A stretch of 41,744 nucleotides of DNA from Bacteroidetes bacterium HGW-Bacteroidetes-6 (GTDB lineage: Bacteria; Bacteroidota; Bacteroidia; Bacteroidales; DTU049). Each line of letters begins with the position of its first letter. Position 1 is the stretch's first letter. Under the pieces are notes generated by a model. It saw only the letters and a program-made list of their open reading frames with translations, was not told where the DNA came from and did not search any database. A program made the position numbers and the translations under genes. The stretch covers positions 1-41,744 of the forward strand of contig PHDB01000029.1 in the NCBI GenBank assembly GCA_002842495.1. The letters run 5' to 3'. Shown one piece after another: positions 1 through 7,646 of this stretch.

Positions 1-456
1 CATATCTTTCCATGGAATCTATCAGACAACCCTCAGGAAGCTGTAATTCGAACTCAGAAAACAGGCCCGGGAATTTTTAAGCAAAAAGAACGTTTGTTCA
101 ATAAATATTTTGAATTAAGCTTTCTTGATATTTTTAAACATCCGACATTTAAGTGGGAAGTTGACAATTTCCTGATGGGTGATTCGCAGGAGATGATTGA
201 GTTTTTAATTGAGAAAGTTTATCCCACTTGTATCCCTTTGCAGGATATGCCATCGGAACTGATTCCAATGCGGTCGGAGCTTTACAAAGAAAAGCGAGAA
301 CGAAATCCGGAAACCGATAAGTACATTCAACGCTATATTCAGTACTACGACGAAACATTTGGAGAAGGCCGCTATGCTTCGAAATATGGAATTCCGGAGA
401 AAACCACTTCGAATGCAAAACCATGGGATTGGGGTACATTTAAGTACGGAAATTAA
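1..456 (+). CDS. Unrecognised protein, C-terminal part (5' end outside the window)
   Basis: The reading frame is open from base 1 to the TAA at 454-456, so this is the last 151 residues of a longer protein. A TTG at 94 is a possible internal start but is not needed. The fragment is soluble-looking, rich in aromatic and charged residues, with no membrane segment or signal. It ends in a W/G/Y-rich tail (KPWDWGTFKYGN). I do not recognise the family and give no function. Its stop codon overlaps the stop of the convergent rsmA: the four bases TTAA at 453-456 serve both genes. There is no terminator hairpin at this junction. Confidence 0.6.
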   Translation, partial: HIFPWNLSDNPQEAVIRTQKTGPGIFKQKERLFNKYFELSFLDIFKHPTFKWEVDNFLMGDSQEMIEFLIEKVYPTCIPLQDMPSELIPMRSELYKEKRERNPETDKYIQRYIQYYDETFGEGRYASKYGIPEKTTSNAKPWDWGTFKYGN

Positions 457-1217
457 TCGAGAAACTTCATCATTTCTTCAAATTCCTGCCAAGCCAGCTC
501 TTCGGGGCGACGTGTAAAAAGAGGGGCACTTAGTATTTCGGGTGAAAGAAGCGATTTGAGTGAATTGCGCATGGTTTTGCGCCGTTGATTGAATGCTGTC
601 TTCACCAAGATCTTAAGTTTATTGTAATCACATGCCGGAAAATCAGATTTTTTGGGCACCAGGCGCACAACAGCTGAATTCACTTTGGGAGGCGGAATAA
701 AAACAGAAGGCGGAACATTGAATAACAATTCAATATCGAAATAAGCCTGAAGCAACACACTTGGAATTCCATATGCCTTAGAAGAAGGTTTTGCCACAAT
801 GCGGTCGGCAACTTCTTTTTGAAGCATTCCCACCCACTCGTTAATCATTTCGCGCTGATCGAGAGCCATAAAGAGCAACGGACCTGAAATATTGTAAGGC
901 ATGTTACCAATCACACTAACAGGTTGATCCGACAAATCCGACAAATTAACTTTCAACACATCGCAATGAAGAATATTCTCTTTCAATGGTGGAAAACGCT
1001 CGTTGAGATAATCCACACTTTCGCGGTCGGTTTCAATCAGTAATAATCGTGATTGATATTCCAGTAAAAACTGTGTCAAAAATCCACTTCCCGGACCAAT
1101 TTCCACAATGGTTGACGATTCGGATGCACAGCGAAGGCTTTCTGCAATTTTTCGTGCGATGTTGGCATCGTTTAAAAAATGTTGCCCAAGTTGTTTTTTT
1201 GGTCTTACAGGGAGCAT
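453..1217 (-). CDS. rsmA: 16S rRNA (adenine1518-N6/adenine1519-N6)-dimethyltransferase RsmA/KsgA
   Basis: RsmA dimethylates two adjacent adenines in the 3' terminal helix of 16S rRNA late in small-subunit assembly, using S-adenosylmethionine. The 254-residue protein has the family N-terminus KKQLGQHFL (residues 7-15), the SAM-binding motif VEIGPGSG (38-45) and the catalytic motif NMPY (105-108; usually NLPY). A basic, helical C-terminal domain follows (QRRKTMRNSL). Length is normal for the family. It is the last gene of a minus-strand run serS, lipoprotein, TPR protein, rsmA, and starts only 4 bases after the TPR stop, so it is probably co-transcribed. No Shine-Dalgarno sequence precedes the ATG. 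Its stop overlaps the stop of the convergent partial gene. Confidence 0.96.
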   Translation of the reverse strand: MLPVRPKKQLGQHFLNDANIARKIAESLRCASESSTIVEIGPGSGFLTQFLLEYQSRLLLIETDRESVDYLNERFPPLKENILHCDVLKVNLSDLSDQPVSVIGNMPYNISGPLLFMALDQREMINEWVGMLQKEVADRIVAKPSSKAYGIPSVLLQAYFDIELLFNVPPSVFIPPPKVNSAVVRLVPKKSDFPACDYNKLKILVKTAFNQRRKTMRNSLKSLLSPEILSAPLFTRRPEELAWQEFEEMMKFLD

Positions 1218-1221
1218 AGTA

Positions 1222-3045
1222 TTAATTTATTTTATCCCCGCGCAAAGCCCGGTAATGTTGTCGGGCATCGTTGGCCAGAATGCTTCCCGGAAAATCGGTT
1301 ATCAGTTGCAGGTAGTATTTAAGGGCAAGCTCTTTATCGGGCAAATAGGTTTCGTAAATATTACCCAGCATAAACAAAGCATTATCGGCCAGAATATCGA
1401 GATAGTAGCTACTCAGAATCTCTTTAAGCGCAAGGATCGCATTATCGTATTGCTTCAAAGTCATATAAATTTGCGCTTTGCGAAACACAGCATCATCGAG
1501 TACCGGATGTTTTGGGTAGCTTTTCAGAATAGTATCGAGGATGAGCAAAGCTTCGTCGTAGCGAAGCGAAAAAATCATCATATCGGCTTTAGCCAGCTTT
1601 TCCAAAGGAACATACGAACTGTCATAATCTATATTTTCCTGAATTACCAACGACAATTCCATGGCATCGTTCGCAATTAGTTTCGATGTAGCTCCTTTCA
1701 GAATATCAAGTTGTGCAGATGCATAATCGAATTCGCCGATGAAGTAATAAAAACGGGCATTCCGAAACTTGGCGTAAAAACCCATAGTATCGTTTTTAAA
1801 AGCTTTCTCTACCTGCGAATACAACAAAGATCCTTCCCAAACATCGCCCCGAAGCAACATCACATCGCCACTGAGCAATTTAGCCTCGGCATACTGTACT
1901 GGCTGATAACCCTGTGAATTGATGACATTATTGAGACGATTAATAGCCGAATCGGGCTGATTGAGATAGTAAGCTTCGATTGTGGCCAAGCGCACAATCA
2001 TGTTGTAGCGGTTTCGCCGGAATTGCGACGACTTCAATGCAGTTTTCAGATCGCTGGCAAGCGCCTGATAATCAGAAATCAAAGAAGCCGGATCGGACGT
2101 AAGTTTCAGATACTTCACTTCGAGAAGCAAATCGAGAGCATCGTTGTAGTACGATTTCTCATCACCGAGCGAAACAACAAAATTAAGTCCTTCGGTGGCC
2201 AAATCCCATTTATTGTTCGAGATACAAAGTTGCGAAACTTCGTAAACAAGGTCTCCATCAGTTTTTGCACGTTTATCGTATGCACGGGCCTGCAATAGCG
2301 CTTTCGAAAAATCATCGTTTTGCTCATAAAACCAAATCAGCAGTCGTGTGTAGTCGTAGTTTGATGGATCTTTCTGTAATTTTTGAAGCAATTTATCACG
2401 AAAAATTCCTGAAATTGAGCCCTCTTTATCCAACATAATCACATCCTGTAGCTGCTTCTGTATTTCAGCAATTCCAAACATCGGACTTTCGAGCAACGCC
2501 AGATATTCCTCAATCATTTCCGCATATTGACCGTTGCGTTGAAAGGCTTTTGCCAGCTGAATTTTCAGTGATCCCGATGCAGGAAACGACTTTTTCCCTT
2601 CAATCAAGGTTTTAATTGCCCAATCGTTGAGTTCCCGCATTTGAAAAGCTGTGGCCAAATCAACTACAACAACATCGGACCAGATCGCCCATTGAACAGC
2701 TTCGTTAAAAATTTTGTCGGACTGCTTGGCATTGCCTTCTAATTTCAAAACATATCCTTCATCAACACGAAAACGCGGCACCGATGGATTGGCTTTAGCT
2801 TGTTTCTGCACCAGCTTTTCAGCATCTTTCCAACTTTCGGTTTGAATAAGACATTCCAGATAGTTATCGTAGATATACGTTGAATTGTTTTTGTCATAAA
2901 TTTCGGTGTACAACTGCCGTGCTTTCTCAAACTCTCCATTAACCATATACTCCCGGGCCAGCAATTCCTTTTCGGTCGTTTGTGCCTGACCAAAAAAAGT
3001 TGAAGCAATAAGAGTAAGAAATAATATTGGTTTGAGAAGACGCAT
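1222..3045 (-). CDS. Exported tetratricopeptide-repeat protein
   Basis: This 607-residue protein begins with a signal peptide (about residues 1-22, ending GQAQ). The rest is almost entirely alpha-helical repeats of TPR type, with recognisable blocks such as AREYMVNGEFEKARQLYTEI near the N-terminus and KAQIYMTLKQYDNAILALKEI near the C-terminus. It is therefore probably a periplasmic or outer-membrane-associated scaffold; no enzymatic domain is seen. Its ATG overlaps the stop of the upstream lipoprotein gene by one base (TAATG), which argues for translational coupling and a joint job with that lipoprotein. rsmA follows 4 bases downstream. The pairing with a lipoprotein and the TPR content suggest envelope assembly or cell-surface organisation, but the specific role is unknown. 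Confidence 0.85.
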   Translation of the reverse strand: MRLLKPILFLTLIASTFFGQAQTTEKELLAREYMVNGEFEKARQLYTEIYDKNNSTYIYDNYLECLIQTESWKDAEKLVQKQAKANPSVPRFRVDEGYVLKLEGNAKQSDKIFNEAVQWAIWSDVVVVDLATAFQMRELNDWAIKTLIEGKKSFPASGSLKIQLAKAFQRNGQYAEMIEEYLALLESPMFGIAEIQKQLQDVIMLDKEGSISGIFRDKLLQKLQKDPSNYDYTRLLIWFYEQNDDFSKALLQARAYDKRAKTDGDLVYEVSQLCISNNKWDLATEGLNFVVSLGDEKSYYNDALDLLLEVKYLKLTSDPASLISDYQALASDLKTALKSSQFRRNRYNMIVRLATIEAYYLNQPDSAINRLNNVINSQGYQPVQYAEAKLLSGDVMLLRGDVWEGSLLYSQVEKAFKNDTMGFYAKFRNARFYYFIGEFDYASAQLDILKGATSKLIANDAMELSLVIQENIDYDSSYVPLEKLAKADMMIFSLRYDEALLILDTILKSYPKHPVLDDAVFRKAQIYMTLKQYDNAILALKEILSSYYLDILADNALFMLGNIYETYLPDKELALKYYLQLITDFPGSILANDARQHYRALRGDKIN

Positions 3046-3590
3046 TATTTAGCTCCGGCTTTGAAAACAATAATCAAACTATCAATTCTGGGACTGATTG
3101 TATTATAGCGATTAACGTTTCTAACGGCATTTTCTGATATCAGATTACTTTTTACGATTAATTTACCGTTTTCTTCGCGTTCTTTTTCAATATACATCCC
3201 ATATTGCTCTTTGCTGATGAGCTTTTCACGCAGGTCGTATTCCAAATCGGCCAACTGTTGCAACGAATATTGGTATTCATCAGAAATCTCAGGATATGAA
3301 TTAAGATATTCTTTCAATGGCTCTTTAATTTGTCCATATTCGGTCATTATTTTCCATGCGCCATCCGAATACTGGTCGTTGAAATACTTATTAATAGAGT
3401 CGATTTTCGCAAAATACGATTTGTAAACACCTCTTACCTGAGCTGTATCTAAAACCATAAAATGATTTCGTGCTTCTTCGAGGCGCACACGTTCTGTGCT
3501 TACGTCGCGCAGACCTTTCCGCACAAATGCAGGACGACACGAAAGTGCTACAACAGAAAGAATAACAACGGCGAAGGCAAATTTTTTCAT
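3045..3590 (-). CDS. Small predicted lipoprotein
   Basis: I take the start at the ATG at 3590, giving 181 residues. The longer open frame would run deep into serS, and only this start exposes a signal sequence. The N-terminus MKKFAFAVVILSVVALSC is a lipoprotein signal with the acylated cysteine at residue 18 (ALSC). The rest is charged and helical, probably coiled-coil in part (EYQYSLQQLADLEYDLREKL). No known domain is recognised. The gene sits 7 bases after the serS stop, and its own stop overlaps the start codon of the TPR gene. A lipoprotein coupled to an exported TPR protein suggests a membrane-anchored partner, which is inference only. Confidence 0.8.
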   Translation of the reverse strand: MKKFAFAVVILSVVALSCRPAFVRKGLRDVSTERVRLEEARNHFMVLDTAQVRGVYKSYFAKIDSINKYFNDQYSDGAWKIMTEYGQIKEPLKEYLNSYPEISDEYQYSLQQLADLEYDLREKLISKEQYGMYIEKEREENGKLIVKSNLISENAVRNVNRYNTISPRIDSLIIVFKAGAK

Positions 3591-3597
3591 AATTGAA

Positions 3598-4869
3598 TTA
3601 TTTAATAATATTCGTTCCCATGTACGAAGCCAGTGCTTCCGGGATCCTGATTCCTTCAGATGTTTGATTGTTTTCGAGTAATGCAGCCACAATGCGAGGT
3701 AATGCAAGTGCGCTTCCGTTAAGTGTATGAGCCAATTGCGTTTTACCATCGGCATCTTTGAAACGGAGTTTCATGCGATTGGCCTGAAATGATTCAAAAT
3801 TCGAAACAGAACTCACTTCGAGCCAACGTTTCTGTGCGGCACTATACACTTCGAAATCGAATGTCAATGCCGACGTAAAACTAATATCGCCTCCACAAAG
3901 TCGCAGAATACGAAAAGGCAATTCGAGTTTACGAAGCAACCCAACTACATGATCTTTCATCGTTTCAAGAACTTCGTACGAATTTGCAGGATGAGCCAAC
4001 TGAACTATTTCAACTTTATCGAATTGATGTAAACGATTGAGACCTCTTACATCTTTGCCATACGAACCTGCTTCGCGGCGAAAACAAGCACTGTAAGCTA
4101 CATTTTTTACCGGCATTTCTTCTTCACGGAGAATAACATCTCGGTAAATATTGGTGACTGGAACTTCAGCTGTTGGTATCAGATACAAATTGTCTTCGTT
4201 CACAAAATACATTTGACCGTCTTTGTCGGGCAACTGACCAGTGCCATAGCCCGAAGCTTCATTTACCATCAAAGGTGGTTGTATTTCGGTGTAACCTGCG
4301 GCAATGGCTTCGTTGAGAAAAAAGTTAATCAATGCACGTTGCAATCGGGCTCCTAAGCCAGTGTATACAGGGAATCCAGCGCCGGTGATTTTATTTCCAA
4401 GCTCAAAATCGATAAGACTGTATTTTGTGGTTAAATCCCAATGCGGCATTGCATCGGCACCCAATTCGGGAATATTTCCTTCGGAGTAAACTATTTCGTT
4501 ATCTTCAGCCGAATGCCCCGCCCTAACCGAAACGTGCGGAAGATTGGGTAATAGTACCAATTTATCATTCATAGCCATCAAAACTTCATCGTGTTCCTGA
4601 CTCAGAATGCGAATTTTATCCTTAAGTTCAGCCGTTTGACTTTTCAATTCTTCGGCTTTGGCCGAATCTTGTGCTTTCATGGCCAGACCGATCTCTCTCG
4701 AGCGGCTGTTCATATCGTTTTGCGCATCGTCGCGTTCTTGCTGCAACTTGCGTCGTTTGTCGTCGAGCTCAATAATCTCGTCAACAATGCCGGGGTTTTT
4801 GAAATTCTTTACAACAAGTCGTTCTTTCACAAACGCTGTTTCCTGCCTAATCAACTGTATCGTCAGCAT
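3598..4869 (-). CDS. serS: Seryl-tRNA synthetase
   Basis: SerS attaches serine to tRNA-Ser (and to tRNA-Sec where present). The 423-residue protein has the family layout: an N-terminal antiparallel coiled-coil arm (about residues 30-105) that contacts the tRNA, then a class II synthetase core. Visible core elements are TAEVPVTN (233-240), motif 2 with FRREAG (263-268) and RGLNRLHQF, the block EVSSVSNFESFQANR (351-365), and motif 3 GSALALPRIVAALLEN (385-400) with its invariant arginine. It is the first gene of a compact minus-strand run that continues into a lipoprotein, a TPR protein and rsmA. A -7 box, TATTTTTG, lies 15 bases upstream of the ATG. No Shine-Dalgarno sequence is present. Confidence 0.98.
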   Translation of the reverse strand: MLTIQLIRQETAFVKERLVVKNFKNPGIVDEIIELDDKRRKLQQERDDAQNDMNSRSREIGLAMKAQDSAKAEELKSQTAELKDKIRILSQEHDEVLMAMNDKLVLLPNLPHVSVRAGHSAEDNEIVYSEGNIPELGADAMPHWDLTTKYSLIDFELGNKITGAGFPVYTGLGARLQRALINFFLNEAIAAGYTEIQPPLMVNEASGYGTGQLPDKDGQMYFVNEDNLYLIPTAEVPVTNIYRDVILREEEMPVKNVAYSACFRREAGSYGKDVRGLNRLHQFDKVEIVQLAHPANSYEVLETMKDHVVGLLRKLELPFRILRLCGGDISFTSALTFDFEVYSAAQKRWLEVSSVSNFESFQANRMKLRFKDADGKTQLAHTLNGSALALPRIVAALLENNQTSEGIRIPEALASYMGTNIIK

Positions 4870-4884
4870 GAAAATATTTTTTTA

Positions 4885-4912
4885 CAAAAATACCAAATAT
4901 TTTGCAGGACAA
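4885..4912 (-). promoter_or_regulatory. Probable serS promoter
   Basis: On the minus strand there is a -7 element TATTTTTG (4892 to 4885) matching the Bacteroidota consensus TAnnTTTG, with a TTG at 4912-4910 and 17 bases between them. The serS ATG lies 15 bases beyond the -7 element, so the leader would be only about 10 bases. Confidence 0.5.
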
Positions 4913-4959
4913 GAGTATAAATGCACAATCCTCCCGCTGTTCATTTCAAAAAAATTATC

Positions 4960-4967
4960 TACATTCG
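4960..4967 (+). promoter_or_regulatory. Probable -7 element directly before the MlaE-type gene
   Basis: TACATTCG matches TAnnTTTG except at the seventh base. Only 4 bases separate it from the ATG at 4972. No clear TTTG is seen 17-20 bases upstream. If used, transcription would begin at about the start codon, making the mRNA leaderless. Confidence 0.4.
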
Positions 4968-4971
4968 CATC

Positions 4972-5718
4972 ATGATTCAACGTTTTCTTCAGAGTATAGG
5001 GGCTTATGTTCTGCTCATGTCGAGGGTTTTCCGTAAACCCGACCGCATGGATATATTCCGAAAACAGGTTCTCAACGAATTTCAGTTGCTGGGTTTCGAG
5101 TCACTTGGAATTATTGCTATCATCAGCATGTTTATGGGGGCAGTTGTGGCTATGCAAACAGCATACAGCATCGATAGTCCGCTCATTCCGCGCTACACGG
5201 TTGGCTATATCACCCGTTCAACCATTGTTCTTGAGTTTTCCACCACCATCATGAGTCTTATTTTAGCCGGAAAAGTAGGATCGCGTATTGCCGGTGAACT
5301 TGGCACCATGCGTGTTACCGAACAAATAGAGGCCCTTGATGTAATGGGAATCAATTCGGCCAATTACCTCATTCTTCCAAAAATTGTGGCATTTGTGCTT
5401 ATTTTCCCGATTCTTGTGGTTTGCTCTATGTTTCTTGGTGTTTTTGGCGGCTATTTGATGTCAATGGTTACCGACATGGTGAGTGTGGAAACATACATGT
5501 ATGGTGTTCGTTCGTTTTTCTATCCGTTCGAGATTTACTATTCCCTTATCAAATCATTGTTCTTTGCATTTCTGATCACATCGGTAAGTAGCTATTTTGG
5601 CTTCACCGTTAACGGTGGTGCACTCGAAGTAGGTCGCGCCAGCACCAAAGCTGTTGTTCAGAGCAGTATTATGATTATTCTTTTCAACCTGATACTCACT
5701 CAAATTTTGCTGCTATGA
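4972..5718 (+). CDS. MlaE-type lipid ABC transporter permease
   Basis: This is the integral-membrane subunit of an MCE/Mla-type ABC transporter that moves phospholipids or other lipids between the inner and outer membranes. From the ATG at 4972 the protein has 248 residues, about the family norm. It has five or six membrane segments and the family signature GSRIAGELGTMRVTEQIEAL followed by DVMG. An upstream ATG at 4921 in the same frame would add 17 residues, but a -7-like box lies between the two, so I prefer 4972. The ATPase gene starts within its stop codon (ATGA), so the two are coupled. No MlaD/MCE substrate-binding subunit is encoded next to them, although the pair is often found with one. 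The transported lipid cannot be told from sequence. Confidence 0.9.
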   Translation: MIQRFLQSIGAYVLLMSRVFRKPDRMDIFRKQVLNEFQLLGFESLGIIAIISMFMGAVVAMQTAYSIDSPLIPRYTVGYITRSTIVLEFSTTIMSLILAGKVGSRIAGELGTMRVTEQIEALDVMGINSANYLILPKIVAFVLIFPILVVCSMFLGVFGGYLMSMVTDMVSVETYMYGVRSFFYPFEIYYSLIKSLFFAFLITSVSSYFGFTVNGGALEVGRASTKAVVQSSIMIILFNLILTQILLL

Positions 5719-6467
5719 TAGAAGTAAAAAATATCAGCAAAAGTTTTGACGGGAAGCTGGTGCTTAAAAACATTACGGTGACGTTAGAGCCCGGCGTGAA
5801 CAATTTAATTATTGGCATGAGTGGTTCGGGTAAAACGGTTTTACTGAAATCGCTGCTGGGTCTTCACGAAGTTGACGAAGGTGAAATATTTTTTGATGGT
5901 CGTAATTTCACCCAAATGAAAGAAAACGACAGAAAAAAGATACGTCAGGAAATTGGCACCGTTTTTCAGGGAGGTGCATTGTTCGATTCGATGAGTGTTG
6001 AAGAAAATGTAATGTTTCCTCTGAACATGTTTACCAACATGAAAAAAGAAGAAAAACTCGAACGGGTCAATTTCTGTCTGCAAAGGGTTCATCTCGATGA
6101 AGCCAACAAAAAATTTCCGTCTGAAATAAGTGGTGGAATGAAAAAACGTGTTGCCATTGCCCGCGCAATAGTTTTAAATCCAAAATATTTATTCTGCGAC
6201 GAACCCAATTCGGGACTCGACCCGAAAACATCTATTGTTATTGACAACCTGATTAGTGAAATCACGCACGAATACAACATGACAACGGTGATTAACACTC
6301 ACGACATGAATTCGGTGATTGAAATCGGCGACCGGGTAGCCTATATTTTCGAAGGAAACCTTTGGTGGAACGGAACAAATAAAACCATTTTAAACACAGA
6401 TAATCAGGAGTTAAACGATTTTATTTATGCAACACAACTCACTCGTCATTTAAAAGGTAAACTGTGA
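5715..6467 (+). CDS. MlaF-type ABC transporter ATPase
   Basis: This is the nucleotide-binding partner of the permease encoded just upstream, with which it shares an ATGA start/stop overlap. The 250-residue protein carries Walker A GMSGSGKT (34-41), a Q-loop glutamine (Q85, VFQGGALFDSMSV), the ABC signature SGGMKKR (139-145), Walker B YLFCDE (158-163) followed by PNSGLDP, and the switch histidine in NTHDM (H196). The GGALFDSMSVEENV stretch is typical of the MlaF/Ttg2A/MCE-associated branch. The next gene, a CvpA-family protein, starts with a GTG that overlaps this stop (GTGA). All three genes therefore form one coupled operon. Confidence 0.93.
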   Translation: MIEVKNISKSFDGKLVLKNITVTLEPGVNNLIIGMSGSGKTVLLKSLLGLHEVDEGEIFFDGRNFTQMKENDRKKIRQEIGTVFQGGALFDSMSVEENVMFPLNMFTNMKKEEKLERVNFCLQRVHLDEANKKFPSEISGGMKKRVAIARAIVLNPKYLFCDEPNSGLDPKTSIVIDNLISEITHEYNMTTVINTHDMNSVIEIGDRVAYIFEGNLWWNGTNKTILNTDNQELNDFIYATQLTRHLKGKL

Positions 6468-6976
6468 ACGCAATAGATATTGTTATTCTGATTCCCATTG
6501 CATGGGGCATTTACAAAGGATTTAGTAAGGGACTTATTCACGAATTGGCTCAACTGGCGGCATTGGTTGCCGGCGTCTTTGCCGGCCTTCACCTCAGCAG
6601 TTGGATTGGAGAAGGAATTTCGTATGTTTTCAAAACCGAAGAACAACAAACGCGGCTTATTTCGTTTGCTGTGGCCTTCTTGGGAACTCTTGCCCTGGTA
6701 TTTTTCATTGCTTCCCGAATCGAAAATGCAGTAAAAACAGTTCACATGGGTATTGTGAATCGTATTCTTGGCGGTGTGTTTGCTTCGCTCAAGTTTCTGG
6801 TTATTCTAAGCATTATTATTAACTTTATTAACACCGTTGATCCATACGGGCTGGCTGTTAAAAAAGAAAAACGCGAAGGAAGTCTCCTTTACAAACCTGT
6901 TGGAGCCATTGCACCACTCGTTTTGCCCAAAATCATGCAAGTAATGCCCGAGGAAAAGACAGAAGATAGAAATTAA
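6464..6976 (+). CDS. CvpA-family inner-membrane protein
   Basis: The 170-residue protein has four hydrophobic helices. Its N-terminus (IDIVILIPIAWGIYKGFSKG, then LIHELAQLAALVAGVFAG) matches the CvpA (colicin V production) family, whose exact role is unsettled but which is linked to envelope integrity in other bacteria. The start is GTG at 6464, and its last two bases overlap the TGA of the ATPase gene (GTGA). That coupling, together with the absence of another start nearby, supports the choice. The C-terminus is charged and probably cytoplasmic. Association with a lipid-transport permease and ATPase suggests an envelope-maintenance operon. About 165 bases without a visible terminator separate it from the sigma factor gene. 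Confidence 0.85.
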   Translation: MNAIDIVILIPIAWGIYKGFSKGLIHELAQLAALVAGVFAGLHLSSWIGEGISYVFKTEEQQTRLISFAVAFLGTLALVFFIASRIENAVKTVHMGIVNRILGGVFASLKFLVILSIIINFINTVDPYGLAVKKEKREGSLLYKPVGAIAPLVLPKIMQVMPEEKTEDRN

Positions 6977-7043
6977 TAGCCTGGACGGATTTTAAATTCT
7001 ACTCAATCTACTCACTGTTTCCATGACTGATTCTCAAATTCAC

Positions 7044-7051
7044 TATCTTTG
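7044..7051 (+). promoter_or_regulatory. Probable -7 element for the ECF sigma factor gene
   Basis: TATCTTTG matches TAnnTTTG exactly. A weak -33 match (TTTC, 7018-7021) lies 22 bases upstream. The leader to the ATG at 7141 would be about 85 bases. This is the housekeeping-type promoter, so I see no evidence here for autoregulation by the ECF sigma factor itself. Confidence 0.45.
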
Positions 7052-7140
7052 TATCGATTGAAATAAAAAAAGATTTCAGGGGGCTGTAACTTTTAGCATA
7101 GTGCATCGTCATATGCCTGTAAATAACCAACCAAAACCTG

Positions 7141-7644
7141 ATGGACAAAAATGAATTTAATCGCTGCGTAGAGCTGTATTCCGATGCTGTGTACCGCTTC
7201 ATCATGAAGCATACAGCCGACGAAGACGATGCAGCAGATATTGTTCAGGAGTCGTTTGTGAGGATGTGGGAAAAAGCAGAAACGGTGAGCTTCGAAAAAG
7301 CAAAATCGTATCTTTTCAGTACAGCGTATCATGCCATGATTGACTATTTTAGAAAAAAGAAACGCTTTACCGGAAATTTCGATTTCAACGACGACCGCAG
7401 CACATTGCATCCTTCGAGCCCCGAAAAGGTAAGCTCATTCGACCTGAAAGCCATTCTGAATGAGGCACTCGACAGATTGCCCGAAATTCAGAAATCGGTA
7501 ATTCTGCTGCGCGATTACGAAGGCTACTCGTACGAAGAAATCGGTGAAATAACCGGACTCAACGAAAGTCAGGTGAAAGTGTATATATACCGTGGCCGGA
7601 TTGCATTGAAAAATTTCATCAAAAACCCCGACTTGGTTCTTTAA
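7141..7644 (+). CDS. ECF-type RNA polymerase sigma factor (sigma-70 family, RpoE-like)
   Basis: The 167-residue protein has the two-domain ECF layout. Region 2 (about residues 5-75) includes YRFIMKHTADEDDAADIVQESFVRMWE, the -10 recognition and core-binding helix. Region 4 (about 105-160) includes LPEIQKSVILLRDYEGYSYEEI and the recognition helix GLNESQVKVYIYRGR. The region 1 and region 3 domains of primary sigma factors are absent. The gene 2 bases downstream encodes a membrane protein with anti-sigma-like repeats, which fits the usual sigma/anti-sigma pair. No TonB-dependent SusC-like gene follows, so this is not a typical Bacteroidetes FecI-type nutrient-uptake locus. The signal it responds to is unknown. 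Confidence 0.95.
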   Translation: MDKNEFNRCVELYSDAVYRFIMKHTADEDDAADIVQESFVRMWEKAETVSFEKAKSYLFSTAYHAMIDYFRKKKRFTGNFDFNDDRSTLHPSSPEKVSSFDLKAILNEALDRLPEIQKSVILLRDYEGYSYEEIGEITGLNESQVKVYIYRGRIALKNFIKNPDLVL

Positions 7645-7646
7645 TT

